DNA of 64,000 nt from assembly GCA_963760715.1 (NCBI GenBank), contig CAVXDY010000003.1, forward strand, positions 744,001 through 808,000, read 5' to 3'. This document shows, one piece after another, positions 33,668-41,810 of this stretch. The number at the start of each line of letters is the position of its first letter. The stretch's first letter is position 1. The translations under genes and the position numbers were made by a program. This DNA is from CAVXDY01 sp963760715. GTDB taxonomy: Bacteria > Actinomycetota > Thermoleophilia > Miltoncostaeales > Miltoncostaeaceae. The notes beneath the pieces were generated by a model that was not told where the DNA came from, ran no database searches, and saw only the letters and a list, made by a program, of their open reading frames with translations.

Positions 33668-34192
33668 TCATAGCTCACCCCCCTCCCCCTCCCGAGGCAT
33701 GGCGAGCGGCTCGGGAAGGCGATCCACGGGCTGATCGGCCGGGTCGATCGCGGCGGCGAGGTCGGCCAGCCGGCGGCCGTCGGGCAGGGTCAGGGCCGGG
33801 TCGAGATCGAGCAGCGGCAGCAGGGCGAATCGGCGCTCGGCGAGGCGCGGGTGCGGCACCTCCAGCGCCTCGTCATGCCAGGCGCCGCCGTCCCACAGGA
33901 GGATGTCGCAGTCGATGGCGCGGGGGCCGAACCTGACCCCGCCCGGATCGCGGCCCAGCTCGGCCTCCATCTGCTTGATCGCGCAAAGGAGCTCCGGCGG
34001 TGGCAGGTCGCTGGCCACCCGCGCCGCCGCATTCAGGAAGGACGGCTGATCCACGAGGTCGCGCGGGGCGGTCTCGTAGGCGGGGCTCACGGCCGCGACG
34101 CCCACGCCGGCGCCGGCGAGCCACGCGAGGGCGGCCTCCAGGGCCGCCCGGCGATCGCCGAGGTTCGCCCCGAGGCCGAGCCAGTAGCCCAC
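33668..34192 (-). CDS. folK: 2-amino-4-hydroxy-6-hydroxymethyldihydropteridine pyrophosphokinase
   Basis: Folate-pathway kinase making the pterin diphosphate for FolP. 174 residues: GYWLGLGANLGDRRAALEAA, SPAYETAPRDLVDQPSFLNA, AAIKQMEAELGR-like helix, RFGPRAIDCDILLWDGGAWH (catalytic RxxPRxxDxDLL), and VPHPRLAERRFALLPLLDL. Complete and typical. It follows folB by four bases. Confidence 0.95.
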   Translation of the reverse strand: MGYWLGLGANLGDRRAALEAALAWLAGAGVGVAAVSPAYETAPRDLVDQPSFLNAAARVASDLPPPELLCAIKQMEAELGRDPGGVRFGPRAIDCDILLWDGGAWHDEALEVPHPRLAERRFALLPLLDLDPALTLPDGRRLADLAAAIDPADQPVDRLPEPLAMPREGEGGEL

Positions 34193-34196
34193 CCGT

Positions 34197-34568
34197 CTAC
34201 GGGGCGGTGCGGTGCAGGGTGACGGCCGTCTCGCTCACGACCTGCGGCAGGGCGACGTGCGGCTTGCGCACCGTCACCGTGACGGCGCGGGCGCCCTCCT
34301 CCGCGAGGGCGCGGTCGGCGATCAGCCCCGCCAGGCGCTCCAGCAGCCTCACCGGCGGCCCGGTCACGATCGCCGCCACCGCCTGCGCCAGGGCCGCGTA
34401 GTCCACCGTGTCGGCCAGGTCGTCGCTGCGCACGGCGGCGAGGCGCGAGAGCTCCAGGTCGAGGTCGACCACGAAGCGCTGCCCCAGCTCGCGCTCGGAG
34501 TCGTGCACCCCGTGGCGGCCGAAGGCCTCGAGCCCGCGGATCGAGATCGTGAGGCGCTCGTCGCTCAT
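34197..34568 (-). CDS. folB: dihydroneopterin aldolase
   Basis: Cleaves dihydroneopterin to hydroxymethyldihydropterin. 123 residues: ISIRGLEAFGRHGVHDSERE (family GxHG), GQRFVVDLDLEL, LADTVDYAALAQAVAAIVTG (active-site Tyr), VRLLERLAGLIADRAL with Glu, and VTVTVRKPHVALP. ATG at 34568 overlaps the folP stop by four bases. Complete. Confidence 0.95.
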   Translation of the reverse strand: MSDERLTISIRGLEAFGRHGVHDSERELGQRFVVDLDLELSRLAAVRSDDLADTVDYAALAQAVAAIVTGPPVRLLERLAGLIADRALAEEGARAVTVTVRKPHVALPQVVSETAVTLHRTAP

Positions 34569-35395
34569 CGCTCCTCCGCGGCCGCCACCGCCGTCCACAC
34601 CGCCAGCGCGTCAACCGTATCGCGCACGTCGTGCACCCGCAGCACCGCCGCGCCCCGCGCCACCGCCGCCAGCCCCCCGGCCACCGAGGCCGGCATGCGC
34701 TCGTCCACGCCGCGGCCGAGGAGCGTGCCGAACATGCCCTTGCGCGAGACGCCCACGAGCAGCGGGCGCCCCAGCCCGGCCAGGGCGGGGAGCCCGGCGA
34801 GCAGGGCCAGGTTGTGCTCGAGTGTCTTGCCGAAGCCGATCCCGGGGTCGAGCAGCACCCGCTCCTCGGGCACGCCGGCATCGACCGCCGCCGCGAGCCG
34901 CGCCGCCAGGTGGTCGCGCACCTCCCGCACCACGTCGCCGTAGCGCGGGTCGCTCTGCATCGTGCGGGGGTCGCCGCGCATGTGCACCAGGCAGACGGCC
35001 GCCCCGCGCTCGGCCACCGTCGGCAGCAGCGCCGGATCGCCGCGGCCGGCCGTGACGTCGTTGACCAGCGCGAAGCCCGCGTCCAGGGCGGCGGCCGCCA
35101 CCGGCGCCAGTGACGTGTCGATCGACAGGGCGAGCGGCGCCGGCGCCACCCTCAGCGCGCGCAGGACGCCCGAGAGGCGCACGAGCTGGACGTCGGCGTC
35201 CACCGGGTCCGCGCCCGGGCGCGTGCTCTCGGCGCCCACGTCGCAGATCGCGGCGCCGTCGGCGGCCATCCCCTCCAGCCGCGCGAGTGCCACCTCCGTG
35301 TCGATCTCCCCCGCGCCGCCCCAGAGCGAGTCGGGGGTCACGTTGAGGACCCCCATCACGCAGGGGGGCGAGAGCCAGGCGAGCGGGTCGGTCAC
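34565..35395 (-). CDS. folP: dihydropteroate synthase
   Basis: Condenses the pterin diphosphate with p-aminobenzoate; sulfonamide target. 276 residues, TIM barrel: MGVLNVTPDSLWGGAGEIDT, ICDVGAESTRPGADPVDADV, LSIDTSLAPVAAAALDAGFA, LVNDVTAGRGDPALLP, VCLVHMRGDPRTMQSDPRYG, LLDPGIGFGKTLEHNLALLA and LLVGVSRKGMFGTLLGR. GTG start at 35395. The pathway order folP-folB-folK is intact, but folE is not in the window. Confidence 0.96.
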   Translation of the reverse strand: MTDPLAWLSPPCVMGVLNVTPDSLWGGAGEIDTEVALARLEGMAADGAAICDVGAESTRPGADPVDADVQLVRLSGVLRALRVAPAPLALSIDTSLAPVAAAALDAGFALVNDVTAGRGDPALLPTVAERGAAVCLVHMRGDPRTMQSDPRYGDVVREVRDHLAARLAAAVDAGVPEERVLLDPGIGFGKTLEHNLALLAGLPALAGLGRPLLVGVSRKGMFGTLLGRGVDERMPASVAGGLAAVARGAAVLRVHDVRDTVDALAVWTAVAAAEER

Positions 35396-35430
35396 GGCGA
35401 GGAGGCTACGCCGCCGGGGTCAGTCGCCCT

Positions 35431-35973
35431 CTAGTCCTGCCCCTCCTCGAGCTCCAGGGCGGCGATGTAGGGCAGGTTGCGGTAGCGCTGCGCGTGGTCG
35501 AGGCCGTACCCGATGACGAAGACGTCGTCGAGCTCGAAGCCCACGTAGCGGGTGGGGATCGCCAGCCGCCGGTGGCCGGGCTTGGTGAGGAGGGCGCAGA
35601 TCTCCAGCGACGCCGGCCCGCGCGCGCGCAGGTTCTTGATGAGGTACGAGAGCGTCAGGCCGGAGTCGACGACGTCCTCCACCAGCAGCACGTGGCGGCC
35701 CGCGATGGGAACCTCGAGGTCCTTCAGGATCCGCACCACCCCGGACGAGTGGGTCAACGATCCGTAGGAGGAGACGGCCATGAAGTCGAGCTCGCAGCGG
35801 ACGTCGAGGTGCCGGACGAGGTCGGCGATGAAGAAGATCGCGCCCTTCAGGACGCCGATCACCAGCAGGTCCCGGTCGGCGTAGTCCTCGGAGACGCGCT
35901 GGGCGATCTCGGCGACCCGCGCCTGCAGGGCCTCCTCCGAGATCAGGACCTCGCCGATCGAGCCCTCGCTCAC
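35431..35973 (-). CDS. hpt: hypoxanthine phosphoribosyltransferase
   Basis: Purine salvage using PRPP. 180 residues: LISEEALQARVAEIAQRVSE, LLVIGVLKGAIFFIADLVRH, ELDFMAVSSYGS, RHVLLVEDVVDSGLTLSYLI (PRPP-binding acidic pair), and YVGFELDDVFVIGYGLDHAQ. GTG start at 35973 overlaps the tilS stop (GTGA). tilS-hpt adjacency is widely conserved. Confidence 0.95.
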   Translation of the reverse strand: MSEGSIGEVLISEEALQARVAEIAQRVSEDYADRDLLVIGVLKGAIFFIADLVRHLDVRCELDFMAVSSYGSLTHSSGVVRILKDLEVPIAGRHVLLVEDVVDSGLTLSYLIKNLRARGPASLEICALLTKPGHRRLAIPTRYVGFELDDVFVIGYGLDHAQRYRNLPYIAALELEEGQD

Positions 35974-37271
35974 GGCCGGCACAGCTCCAGCACCACGGCC
36001 CCGGAGCCGTCGCGCACCACGAGGTCGGCGGCGGCCCGGTGGCCGGCCACCCAGACGACCCGCTCGGCCGTGGCGACCACCGGCACCAGGTGGCGCAGCC
36101 GCGCGGGCACCCCGGCGTCCGCCAGCAGGCGTCCCACGGCGCGCCGGCCGCCACCGGGCAGCGCCAGCCGGTCGCCGGGCCGGGGCGAGCGGACCACGGC
36201 GTCGCCCGCCAGGCGCACCGCCACCCGAGCGGGCGTCGGCGCGAGCGCCGGGCCGGCCGCCGCGCGCACCACCAGATCGCCGAACGGGGTCGCGCCGGGC
36301 ACCGCCAGGGACGCCGGGAGGGGAGCCCTGACGGCCGGCCCGAAGGCCACGAGGCGACCGCCCTCCCGGCTCACCCCTCCCCCGCCCGGCAGGTTGCGCC
36401 TCCGCCCGTCGGCGGCGGTCTCGAGCGCGCGCGCGACCGGCTCGCCCCCCAGGGCATCGCCACCGAGGCCGGCCTCGGCGATCAGGCGCCGCGCCAGCAG
36501 GCGCCGCATCGCCCGCGGCTCCGCGGCGAGGGCCGCCGCGTCGAGGCCCGGGCCGTCGCTCACCCGCTCCCAGGCCCCCTCCACCAGGGGCTCGAGCAGC
36601 TCGGCCTCGTCGCGCAGGAGGTCCGCCACGGCGGCCAGGTGCGCCTCGGCGCCGGGATGGACCGCGGCCAGTGCCGGCAGCAGCCCGGCGCGAACCCGCG
36701 CGCGGGCGTAGGCCGCGTCGGAGTTGGACGGATCCGTGACCACCTCGAGGCCCTGCTCGGCGCACCACCGGCGCGTCTCGGCGGCGGTCGCGCAGAGCAG
36801 GGGCCGCACGAGCTCCCCGCGGCGCGGCGCCATTCCGAGCGCCCCCGTGCGCCCGGTGCCGCGCGCGAGGCGGAACAGCACCGTCTCGGCCTGGTCGGAC
36901 GCGGTGTGCCCGGTGGCGATGCGCTCGTAGCCGTGCTCTCCCGCCACCCGCTCCGCGGCCTCCAGGCGCCCCGCCCGCGCGCGCTCCTGCACGCCCGCGC
37001 CCGGAGCCATGCCGAGCCGCTCCACGTGGGCGGGCAGGCCGAGCGCGGCGGCGGCCTCGCGCACCGCCTCCGCCTCGCGGCGCGACTCCGCGCGCAGGCC
37101 GTGGTCCACGGTCAGCACCCCCACGGGCCCGTCGTGGATCCGCGTCAGCAGGTGCATCAGGCAGGTGGAGTCGGCGCCGCCCGAGACCATCGCGAGCACC
37201 GGCCGCCCGGAGGGGAGAAGCCGGTGCCTGCGGCAGTGATCGGCGACGCGGGGCTCCAGGGCGCTCGGCAC
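35970..37271 (-). CDS. tilS: tRNA(Ile)-lysidine synthase
   Basis: Modifies C34 of tRNA-Ile(CAU) with lysine. 433 residues. The N-terminal ATP-pyrophosphatase domain has the PP-loop VLAMVSGGADSTCLMHLL (about residues 26-43), then VLTVDHGLRAESRREAEAV, RIATGHTASDQAETVLFRLA, GRTGALGMAPRRG and LVRPLLCATAAETRRWCAEQ. The C-terminal domain (PGDRLALPGGGRRAVGRLLA) fits TilS. GTG start at 37271, chosen because upstream codons do not resemble the family. Confidence 0.93.
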   Translation of the reverse strand: MPSALEPRVADHCRRHRLLPSGRPVLAMVSGGADSTCLMHLLTRIHDGPVGVLTVDHGLRAESRREAEAVREAAAALGLPAHVERLGMAPGAGVQERARAGRLEAAERVAGEHGYERIATGHTASDQAETVLFRLARGTGRTGALGMAPRRGELVRPLLCATAAETRRWCAEQGLEVVTDPSNSDAAYARARVRAGLLPALAAVHPGAEAHLAAVADLLRDEAELLEPLVEGAWERVSDGPGLDAAALAAEPRAMRRLLARRLIAEAGLGGDALGGEPVARALETAADGRRRNLPGGGGVSREGGRLVAFGPAVRAPLPASLAVPGATPFGDLVVRAAAGPALAPTPARVAVRLAGDAVVRSPRPGDRLALPGGGRRAVGRLLADAGVPARLRHLVPVVATAERVVWVAGHRAAADLVVRDGSGAVVLELCRP

Positions 37272-37315
37272 GGGCGGATTATGGAGCACCGGCGCGACGG
37301 CGGAACGGGCGGGCA

Positions 37316-37834
37316 CTAGACGCCGAGCTGGTTCGCGTAGCCCTCCAGGGCCGTGCGGCTCACCGGCCCGTAGATCGTCGTCGCGATCCGGCCCTCCTGA
37401 TCGATGATCACGCTCATCGGGAGCCCGATGGTCGCGTCGAACTTGGCGGCCACGTCGGCGTCGCGGTCGATGCCGAGGGGGAAGTCGGCGCCCACCTTCC
37501 TGGCGAAGCGCCGGCTGTACGCGGGGCGGTCGTTGACCGCCAGGCCCACCACGGACAGGCCGGGGTGCTCCTTGGAGAAGGCCACCAGCGCGGGCATCTC
37601 CTTCTGGCAGGGCTCGCACCACGAGGCCCAGAAGTTCAGGAGCACCGGACGGCCCCGAAAGGCCGCGAGCGTGATCGGCCTGCCCCCGTCGAGCGCCGGC
37701 GCCGTGACGGCCGGGGCCGGCGCGCGATCGGCCGCGGGGGTGAGCGCCACGGTGCCGCTCTGCTCACCCAGGCCGGCGCAGCCCGAGACGGCGAGGAGCG
37801 CGGCGGCGAGGAGGAGGGCCAGGGTGCGGCGCAC
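37316..37834 (-). CDS. TlpA-like thioredoxin-fold lipoprotein
   Basis: A 172-residue exported thiol-disulfide protein. Signal peptide with lipobox VSGC (Cys about residue 19), then a linker and a TlpA/ResA-type thioredoxin domain: GRPVLLNFWASWCEPCQKEM (active-site WCEPC), a VVGLAVNDRPAYSRRFARKV insert, and LPMSVIIDQEGRIATTIYGP with the cis-Pro. Such proteins reduce cytochrome or cell-surface disulfides; partner unknown. GTG start at 37834, close to the divergent PAP2 gene. Confidence 0.9.
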   Translation of the reverse strand: MRRTLALLLAAALLAVSGCAGLGEQSGTVALTPAADRAPAPAVTAPALDGGRPITLAAFRGRPVLLNFWASWCEPCQKEMPALVAFSKEHPGLSVVGLAVNDRPAYSRRFARKVGADFPLGIDRDADVAAKFDATIGLPMSVIIDQEGRIATTIYGPVSRTALEGYANQLGV

Positions 37835-37872
37835 GGCCCCCGACGATAACAACGCCGCTAGCGTTGTCCGCG

Positions 37873-38397
37873 ATGAACGGGCTGACCGGGATGGACCGCC
37901 GCGCCGGCGCGGCCCTGAGGTCGCTGGTGGCCCGCACCCCGGGCGGCCCGCGCGCGGCCCGGATCGCCGCGTCCGGCCTGAGCCCCGGGTTCCGCGTGCT
38001 GGTGGCCGCGTTGATCGCGGGCCGGTCGACCCGGCGCCTCGGCGTGGAGGCCGGGGCCGCGGGCGTCGCCGCGGCGGTCGCGGCGCGACTGCTGCGGGAT
38101 CGCCTCGGGCGGCCCCGTCCGGGGGCGCGCCCGGGGGGCGGCTTCCCCAGCCGCCACGCGGCGGCGGCCGCGGCCATCGGCCGCGCGGTCGCGCGCCGCC
38201 ACCCGGGGGCCGGCGCCGTGGTGCTCGGCGCGGCGCTGGTGGGAATGGCCGCGCGCGTCGCCACCGCCGAGCACGATCCGGCGGACGTCGTGGCCGGGGC
38301 GGGGCTGGGCCTGGCGGCGGAGGGCGCGCTGGCGGCCCTCGCCCCGCCCGCGGTAGCCTGGCTCCATGGACGAGGACGGCATCCCGATCCCGACTGA
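37873..38397 (+). CDS. PAP2-family phosphatase (short)
   Basis: A 174-residue protein with the phosphatase signature in three parts: RDRLGRPRPGARPG (KxxxxxxRP type), GGFPSRHAAAAAAIG (PSxH) and RVATAEHDPADVVAGA (SRxxxxxHxxxD type). Hydrophobic Ala/Gly/Val helices lie between. In this copy Thr replaces the usual Ser and the sequence before the signature is short, so it may be minimal. ATG 37873; TTG 37864 also possible. Its 3' end overlaps the next gene by 32 bases. Confidence 0.75.
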   Translation: MNGLTGMDRRAGAALRSLVARTPGGPRAARIAASGLSPGFRVLVAALIAGRSTRRLGVEAGAAGVAAAVAARLLRDRLGRPRPGARPGGGFPSRHAAAAAAIGRAVARRHPGAGAVVLGAALVGMAARVATAEHDPADVVAGAGLGLAAEGALAALAPPAVAWLHGRGRHPDPD

Positions 38398-38788
38398 TCG
38401 CGCCCGCCTCATGATGACGGTGTCGAGTTTCGTGGCCGGCCTGCTGACCCTGCTGGGCATCCTCGCCGTGCTGCGGACGAAGGGCCAGGGCGGCACCTGG
38501 GCGCTGTGGATCTTCACGGTCCATCCCCTCACCGCGCTGGTCTGGCTGGTCCTCGGCCTGGTGGGTGTCGCGATGAGCATCACCGCCGAGCGGGCGCGGC
38601 GCTACCTGACGGGAGCGGGCGTGCTCCTGGTGGCGTGGGCGGTGCTCTGCCTGCTGCTCGACGGGCAGCCGTCGGACCTCTTCGTGCGCGACGGCGATCT
38701 GATCGCCTTCAACGGGGTGCTCGGACTGCTCGCGCTGGTCGCCGCCCTTACGGACATCCCCGCGCGGCTGGTCGGCGCGGTCGAGTAG
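38366..38788 (+). CDS. four-helix membrane protein of unknown function
   Basis: A 140-residue protein with four hydrophobic helices: MMTVSSFVAGLLTLLGILAV, ALVWLVLGLVGVAMSI, LTGAGVLLVAWAVLCLLLDG and LIAFNGVLGLLALVAALTD. The N-terminus is acidic (MDEDGIPIPTD). No named family recognised. Start ATG 38366 overlaps the PAP2 gene, so they are likely co-expressed. Confidence 0.65.
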   Translation: MDEDGIPIPTDRARLMMTVSSFVAGLLTLLGILAVLRTKGQGGTWALWIFTVHPLTALVWLVLGLVGVAMSITAERARRYLTGAGVLLVAWAVLCLLLDGQPSDLFVRDGDLIAFNGVLGLLALVAALTDIPARLVGAVE

Positions 38789-38807
38789 CGGGGGGCGACC
38801 GGCCGTC

Positions 38808-39659
38808 CTACGAGACGGCGGCCCACCGGTCGCCGGACGCGTGCAGGCTCACCCGGTCGCGCCCCGCGGCCTTCGACCGGTAGAGCGCCGTGTCGGCCTG
38901 GCGCAGCATGAGGTCGCCGTCGAGGTCGTCGGCCGCGTTGCGGAAGTCGGCGACGCCCGCGGAGATCGTGGTGCCCACCGCCTCGCCGCCCGGCGCCATC
39001 ACGCGTACGCGGGCCACGGCGGCGCGCACCCGCTCGGCGGCCTCCAGCGCCTCGTCGGACGGCCCGGGCACGATGAGCGCGAACTCCTCTCCGCCGTAGC
39101 GCGCCGGCATGTCGGTTGCGCGGGTGCTGGAGACGATGGCCTCGCCCACCGCCGCCAGCATCCGGTTGCCGGCGTCGTGGCCGTAGCGGTCGTTGAAGGC
39201 CTTGAAGTGGTCGAGGTCCATCAGCACCAGCGACAGCGGGAGGACGTAGCGCTCGGCGCGACGGCACTCCCGCGGGAGGACGTCGGCGAAGAAGGCGTAG
39301 TTGTGCAGCCCGGTGAGGCGGTCCGTGAACGACAGGCTCGCCATGCGCTCGACGTCGAGGGTGCGGGCCCGGTGGCCCGCGCCCACGGCCAGCCCGGTGA
39401 TGGCGAACGCCGCGATGCCGATCGCCAGGGCCGCGCCGTCGGTGCCGGGGCGGCCCGAGACCAGGGCGACCGTGACCCCCGCCACGCACACGGCCGTCGC
39501 CATGCCGCGGTTCCCGCCGAGCGGCAGCGCGAGGCACAGCGGCAGCGCGAGGAGGGGCCAGGCCGAGGTGAGGCCGGCGAGCACCAGGAGCACGGGAAGG
39601 GCGATCGCCCCGCCGAGGAGGACGGTCCGGCGACGGGCGGCCGAGGCGTCCCCGCCCAC
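38808..39659 (-). CDS. membrane diguanylate cyclase (GGDEF)
   Basis: Makes c-di-GMP. 283 residues. N-terminal membrane helices (about residues 10-95) are followed by a GGDEF domain from FTDRLTGLHNYAFFADVLPR. The active-site motif is GGEEF in ARYGGEEFALIV, with the inhibitory I-site RATD five residues upstream, so the enzyme should be active and product-inhibited. No EAL or sensor domain is attached. The best start is GTG 39659, preceded closely by GGAGGAG; the start is uncertain. Divergent from argF. Confidence 0.88.
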   Translation of the reverse strand: MGGDASAARRRTVLLGGAIALPVLLVLAGLTSAWPLLALPLCLALPLGGNRGMATAVCVAGVTVALVSGRPGTDGAALAIGIAAFAITGLAVGAGHRARTLDVERMASLSFTDRLTGLHNYAFFADVLPRECRRAERYVLPLSLVLMDLDHFKAFNDRYGHDAGNRMLAAVGEAIVSSTRATDMPARYGGEEFALIVPGPSDEALEAAERVRAAVARVRVMAPGGEAVGTTISAGVADFRNAADDLDGDLMLRQADTALYRSKAAGRDRVSLHASGDRWAAVS

Positions 39660-39776
39660 CTCCTCCGCCTCGATGACCGCGCCGCTTGAGATCCTCGACC
39701 CCCGCTGGTCTCTGATGGCGGGCGACCCTAGTGGCGGGCTCGGACGGAACGGGGGCGCGAAGTAGACTGCGCCGTC

Positions 39777-40730
39777 ATGTCGTCGCCCGCCATCGCCCCG
39801 CATCCGGCCGTCGCGGGCCGCTCGCTCCTGACGCTCCGGCACCACCCGCCGGACGCCGTCACGGCGATCCTCGACCTGGCCGACCGCCTGAAGGCCGAGC
39901 GGGCCTCGGGCTGGCCGCCGCTGCTCGCCGGGCGCGTGGTGGCGCTGATCTTCGAACGGCCCTCCACCCGCACGCGCGTCTCGTTCGCCAGCGGCATCGC
40001 GCGGCTCGGGGGCACGAGCCTCGCGCTCTCGGCGCAGGACATGCAGCTCGGCCGCGGCGAGACCGTCGAGGACACGGCCAAGGTCCTGGGCCGGATGGTC
40101 GACGCCATCGTCCTGCGCACCGGCCCTCACGCGACCCTCGAGGAGCTCGACCGCAACGCCGGGGTCCCGGTCATCAACGGCCTCACCCACGAGCACCACC
40201 CCTGCCAGGCGCTGGCCGACGCGCAGACCCTGCGCGAGCGCTTCGACGACCTCTCGGGCCTGCGGGTCGCCTACCTCGGCGACGGGAACAACTGCTGCGT
40301 CTCCCTGATGATCATCGGCGCGCTCACCGGCATGCGGGTGACGGCCGCCTGCCCCGAGGGCTTCCGGCCCGACCCCGAGGTGGTCGCCTGGGCCGACGCG
40401 ACGGCCCGCGAGCGGGGCGGCCGGGCCGCGGTCGTCGAGGACCCGTGGGAGGCGGTGGCGGACGCGCGCGCCCTCTACACCGACACCTGGGTCTCGATGG
40501 GGGACGAGGACACGGCGGCGGCCCGCATCGCCGCGCTCGAGCCCTACCGGGTCGACGACGCGCTCATGGACGCGGCGGCGCCCGGCGCCGTGGCGCTCCA
40601 CTGCCTCCCGGCCCACCACGGCGAGGAGATCACGTACGAGGTCCTCCACGGGCCGCGGTCCGCCGTCTGGGACCAGGCGGAGAACCGCATGCACGCCCAG
40701 GCCTCCCTGCTCGCCCACATCCTGGGATAG
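39777..40730 (+). CDS. argF: ornithine carbamoyltransferase
   Basis: Arginine pathway enzyme making citrulline. 317 residues. Carbamoyl-phosphate sites are FERPSTRTRVSFASGIARLG (STRTR) and HEHHPCQALADAQTL (HPxQ). The ornithine side shows VYTDxWVSMG-type ALYTDTWVSMGDED and the HCLPAHHGEEITYEVLHGPR motif, which separates OTC from aspartate transcarbamoylase. ATG at 39777. No other arg gene is adjacent in the window. Confidence 0.95.
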   Translation: MSSPAIAPHPAVAGRSLLTLRHHPPDAVTAILDLADRLKAERASGWPPLLAGRVVALIFERPSTRTRVSFASGIARLGGTSLALSAQDMQLGRGETVEDTAKVLGRMVDAIVLRTGPHATLEELDRNAGVPVINGLTHEHHPCQALADAQTLRERFDDLSGLRVAYLGDGNNCCVSLMIIGALTGMRVTAACPEGFRPDPEVVAWADATARERGGRAAVVEDPWEAVADARALYTDTWVSMGDEDTAAARIAALEPYRVDDALMDAAAPGAVALHCLPAHHGEEITYEVLHGPRSAVWDQAENRMHAQASLLAHILG

Positions 40731-40763
40731 CCCGGGCCGCCGGGGAGCGGCCAGGATCTCCGC

Positions 40764-41504
40764 GTGATCCCGCTCCGGGACGAGAACCCGACACGACGGC
40801 GCCCGGTCCTGACGATCGGGTTGATCGTGGCCTGCACGCTGGTGTTCCTGTACCAGCAGTCCAAGCCCGACGACCTCTCGTTCCACGGACGGCAGGCCTT
40901 CATCTGCGAGTACGGGCTGGTGGCTGATCACACGGTGCGCGGGGGGGACGCCGGCACGCTGGACGGCTGCCTGCTGCTGAACCAGGAGCACGCCCGGGTG
41001 GAGGGCGTGATCACCAGCCAGTTCCTTCACGCCGACTGGCTGCACCTCATCTTCAACATGCTGTTCCTGTGGGTGTTCGGGAACAACATCGAGGATCGCC
41101 TCGGGCGCGTGAGGTTCCTGCCCTTCTACCTCCTCTGCGGAGCCGTGGCCGGGCTGACGCAGGCACTCGCGGACCCCGGCGGCACGGTACCCTTGATCGG
41201 CGCGTCGGGGGCCATCGCGGGGGTGCTCGGGGCCTATCTGGTGCTGTATCCGCGCGTCAGGGTGTGGACCATCGTGATGCCGTTCTTCTTCCTGCCGTTC
41301 AGGATCCCGGCGTGGCTCTGGCTGGTGATCTTCTTCGCGCTCCAGTTCCTGCTCCTCGGCGACTCGGCCACCTCGGGTGGCGGAGGCACCGCCTACCTGG
41401 CGCACATCGGCGGCTTCGTGGCGGGAGCCGCGCTCATCAAGCCCTTCCTCGTCGGGCGCGGGGAGCCGCGCCCGCCCGCGCCGGCGATGGGGCCGCTCTA
41501 CTGA
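40764..41504 (+). CDS. rhomboid-family intramembrane serine protease
   Basis: A 246-residue six-helix membrane protein. The rhomboid marks are FLHADWLHLIFNMLFLWVFG (HxxxN), IGASGAIAGVLGAYLVL (catalytic Ser in GASG) and YLAHIGGFVAGA (catalytic His). The N-terminus is short and cytoplasmic (RDENPTRRRP). The pair of catalytic residues is intact, so it should be active; substrate unknown. GTG start at 40764. The next gene starts within its stop (TGATG). Confidence 0.92.
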   Translation: MIPLRDENPTRRRPVLTIGLIVACTLVFLYQQSKPDDLSFHGRQAFICEYGLVADHTVRGGDAGTLDGCLLLNQEHARVEGVITSQFLHADWLHLIFNMLFLWVFGNNIEDRLGRVRFLPFYLLCGAVAGLTQALADPGGTVPLIGASGAIAGVLGAYLVLYPRVRVWTIVMPFFFLPFRIPAWLWLVIFFALQFLLLGDSATSGGGGTAYLAHIGGFVAGAALIKPFLVGRGEPRPPAPAMGPLY

Positions 41505-41767
41505 TGCGCCGGCCCTGGCGGAGGCGGCCGCGGCCGGAGCCGGTGCGGTGGGTGCAGGTGGCCTTCGCGCGCCATCAGCCCGAGGCGGAGATGCTGGCCG
41601 CGATGCTGGCCGAGCTGGAGATCCCCTGCCTGGTGCAGCGGGCGGTGGACGTGCCGGACATGCTCGCCGGCGGCCCGCGCCGCCTGCTGGTCCCGGCCGA
41701 CCGCGAGCTCGAGGCGCGCGCGCTGCTCGACCCCTTCGCCCCGATCCCGCCGGAGCAGGACGGCTGA
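41504..41767 (+). CDS. DUF2007-type small protein
   Basis: An 87-residue soluble protein: after a basic start (MRRPWRRRPRPEP) come VQVAFARHQPEAEMLAAMLA, a short strand IPCLVQRAVDVPD and RLLVPADRELEARALLDP. This is the pattern of DUF2007, a putative signal-transducing fold related to PII-like small domains. Translated together with the rhomboid gene (TGATG). Confidence 0.8.
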   Translation: MRRPWRRRPRPEPVRWVQVAFARHQPEAEMLAAMLAELEIPCLVQRAVDVPDMLAGGPRRLLVPADRELEARALLDPFAPIPPEQDG

Positions 41768-41810
41768 CAGCCCACCGGGCGGGGGTGGGCGCGGACGGGC
41801 GGGGTGCGCG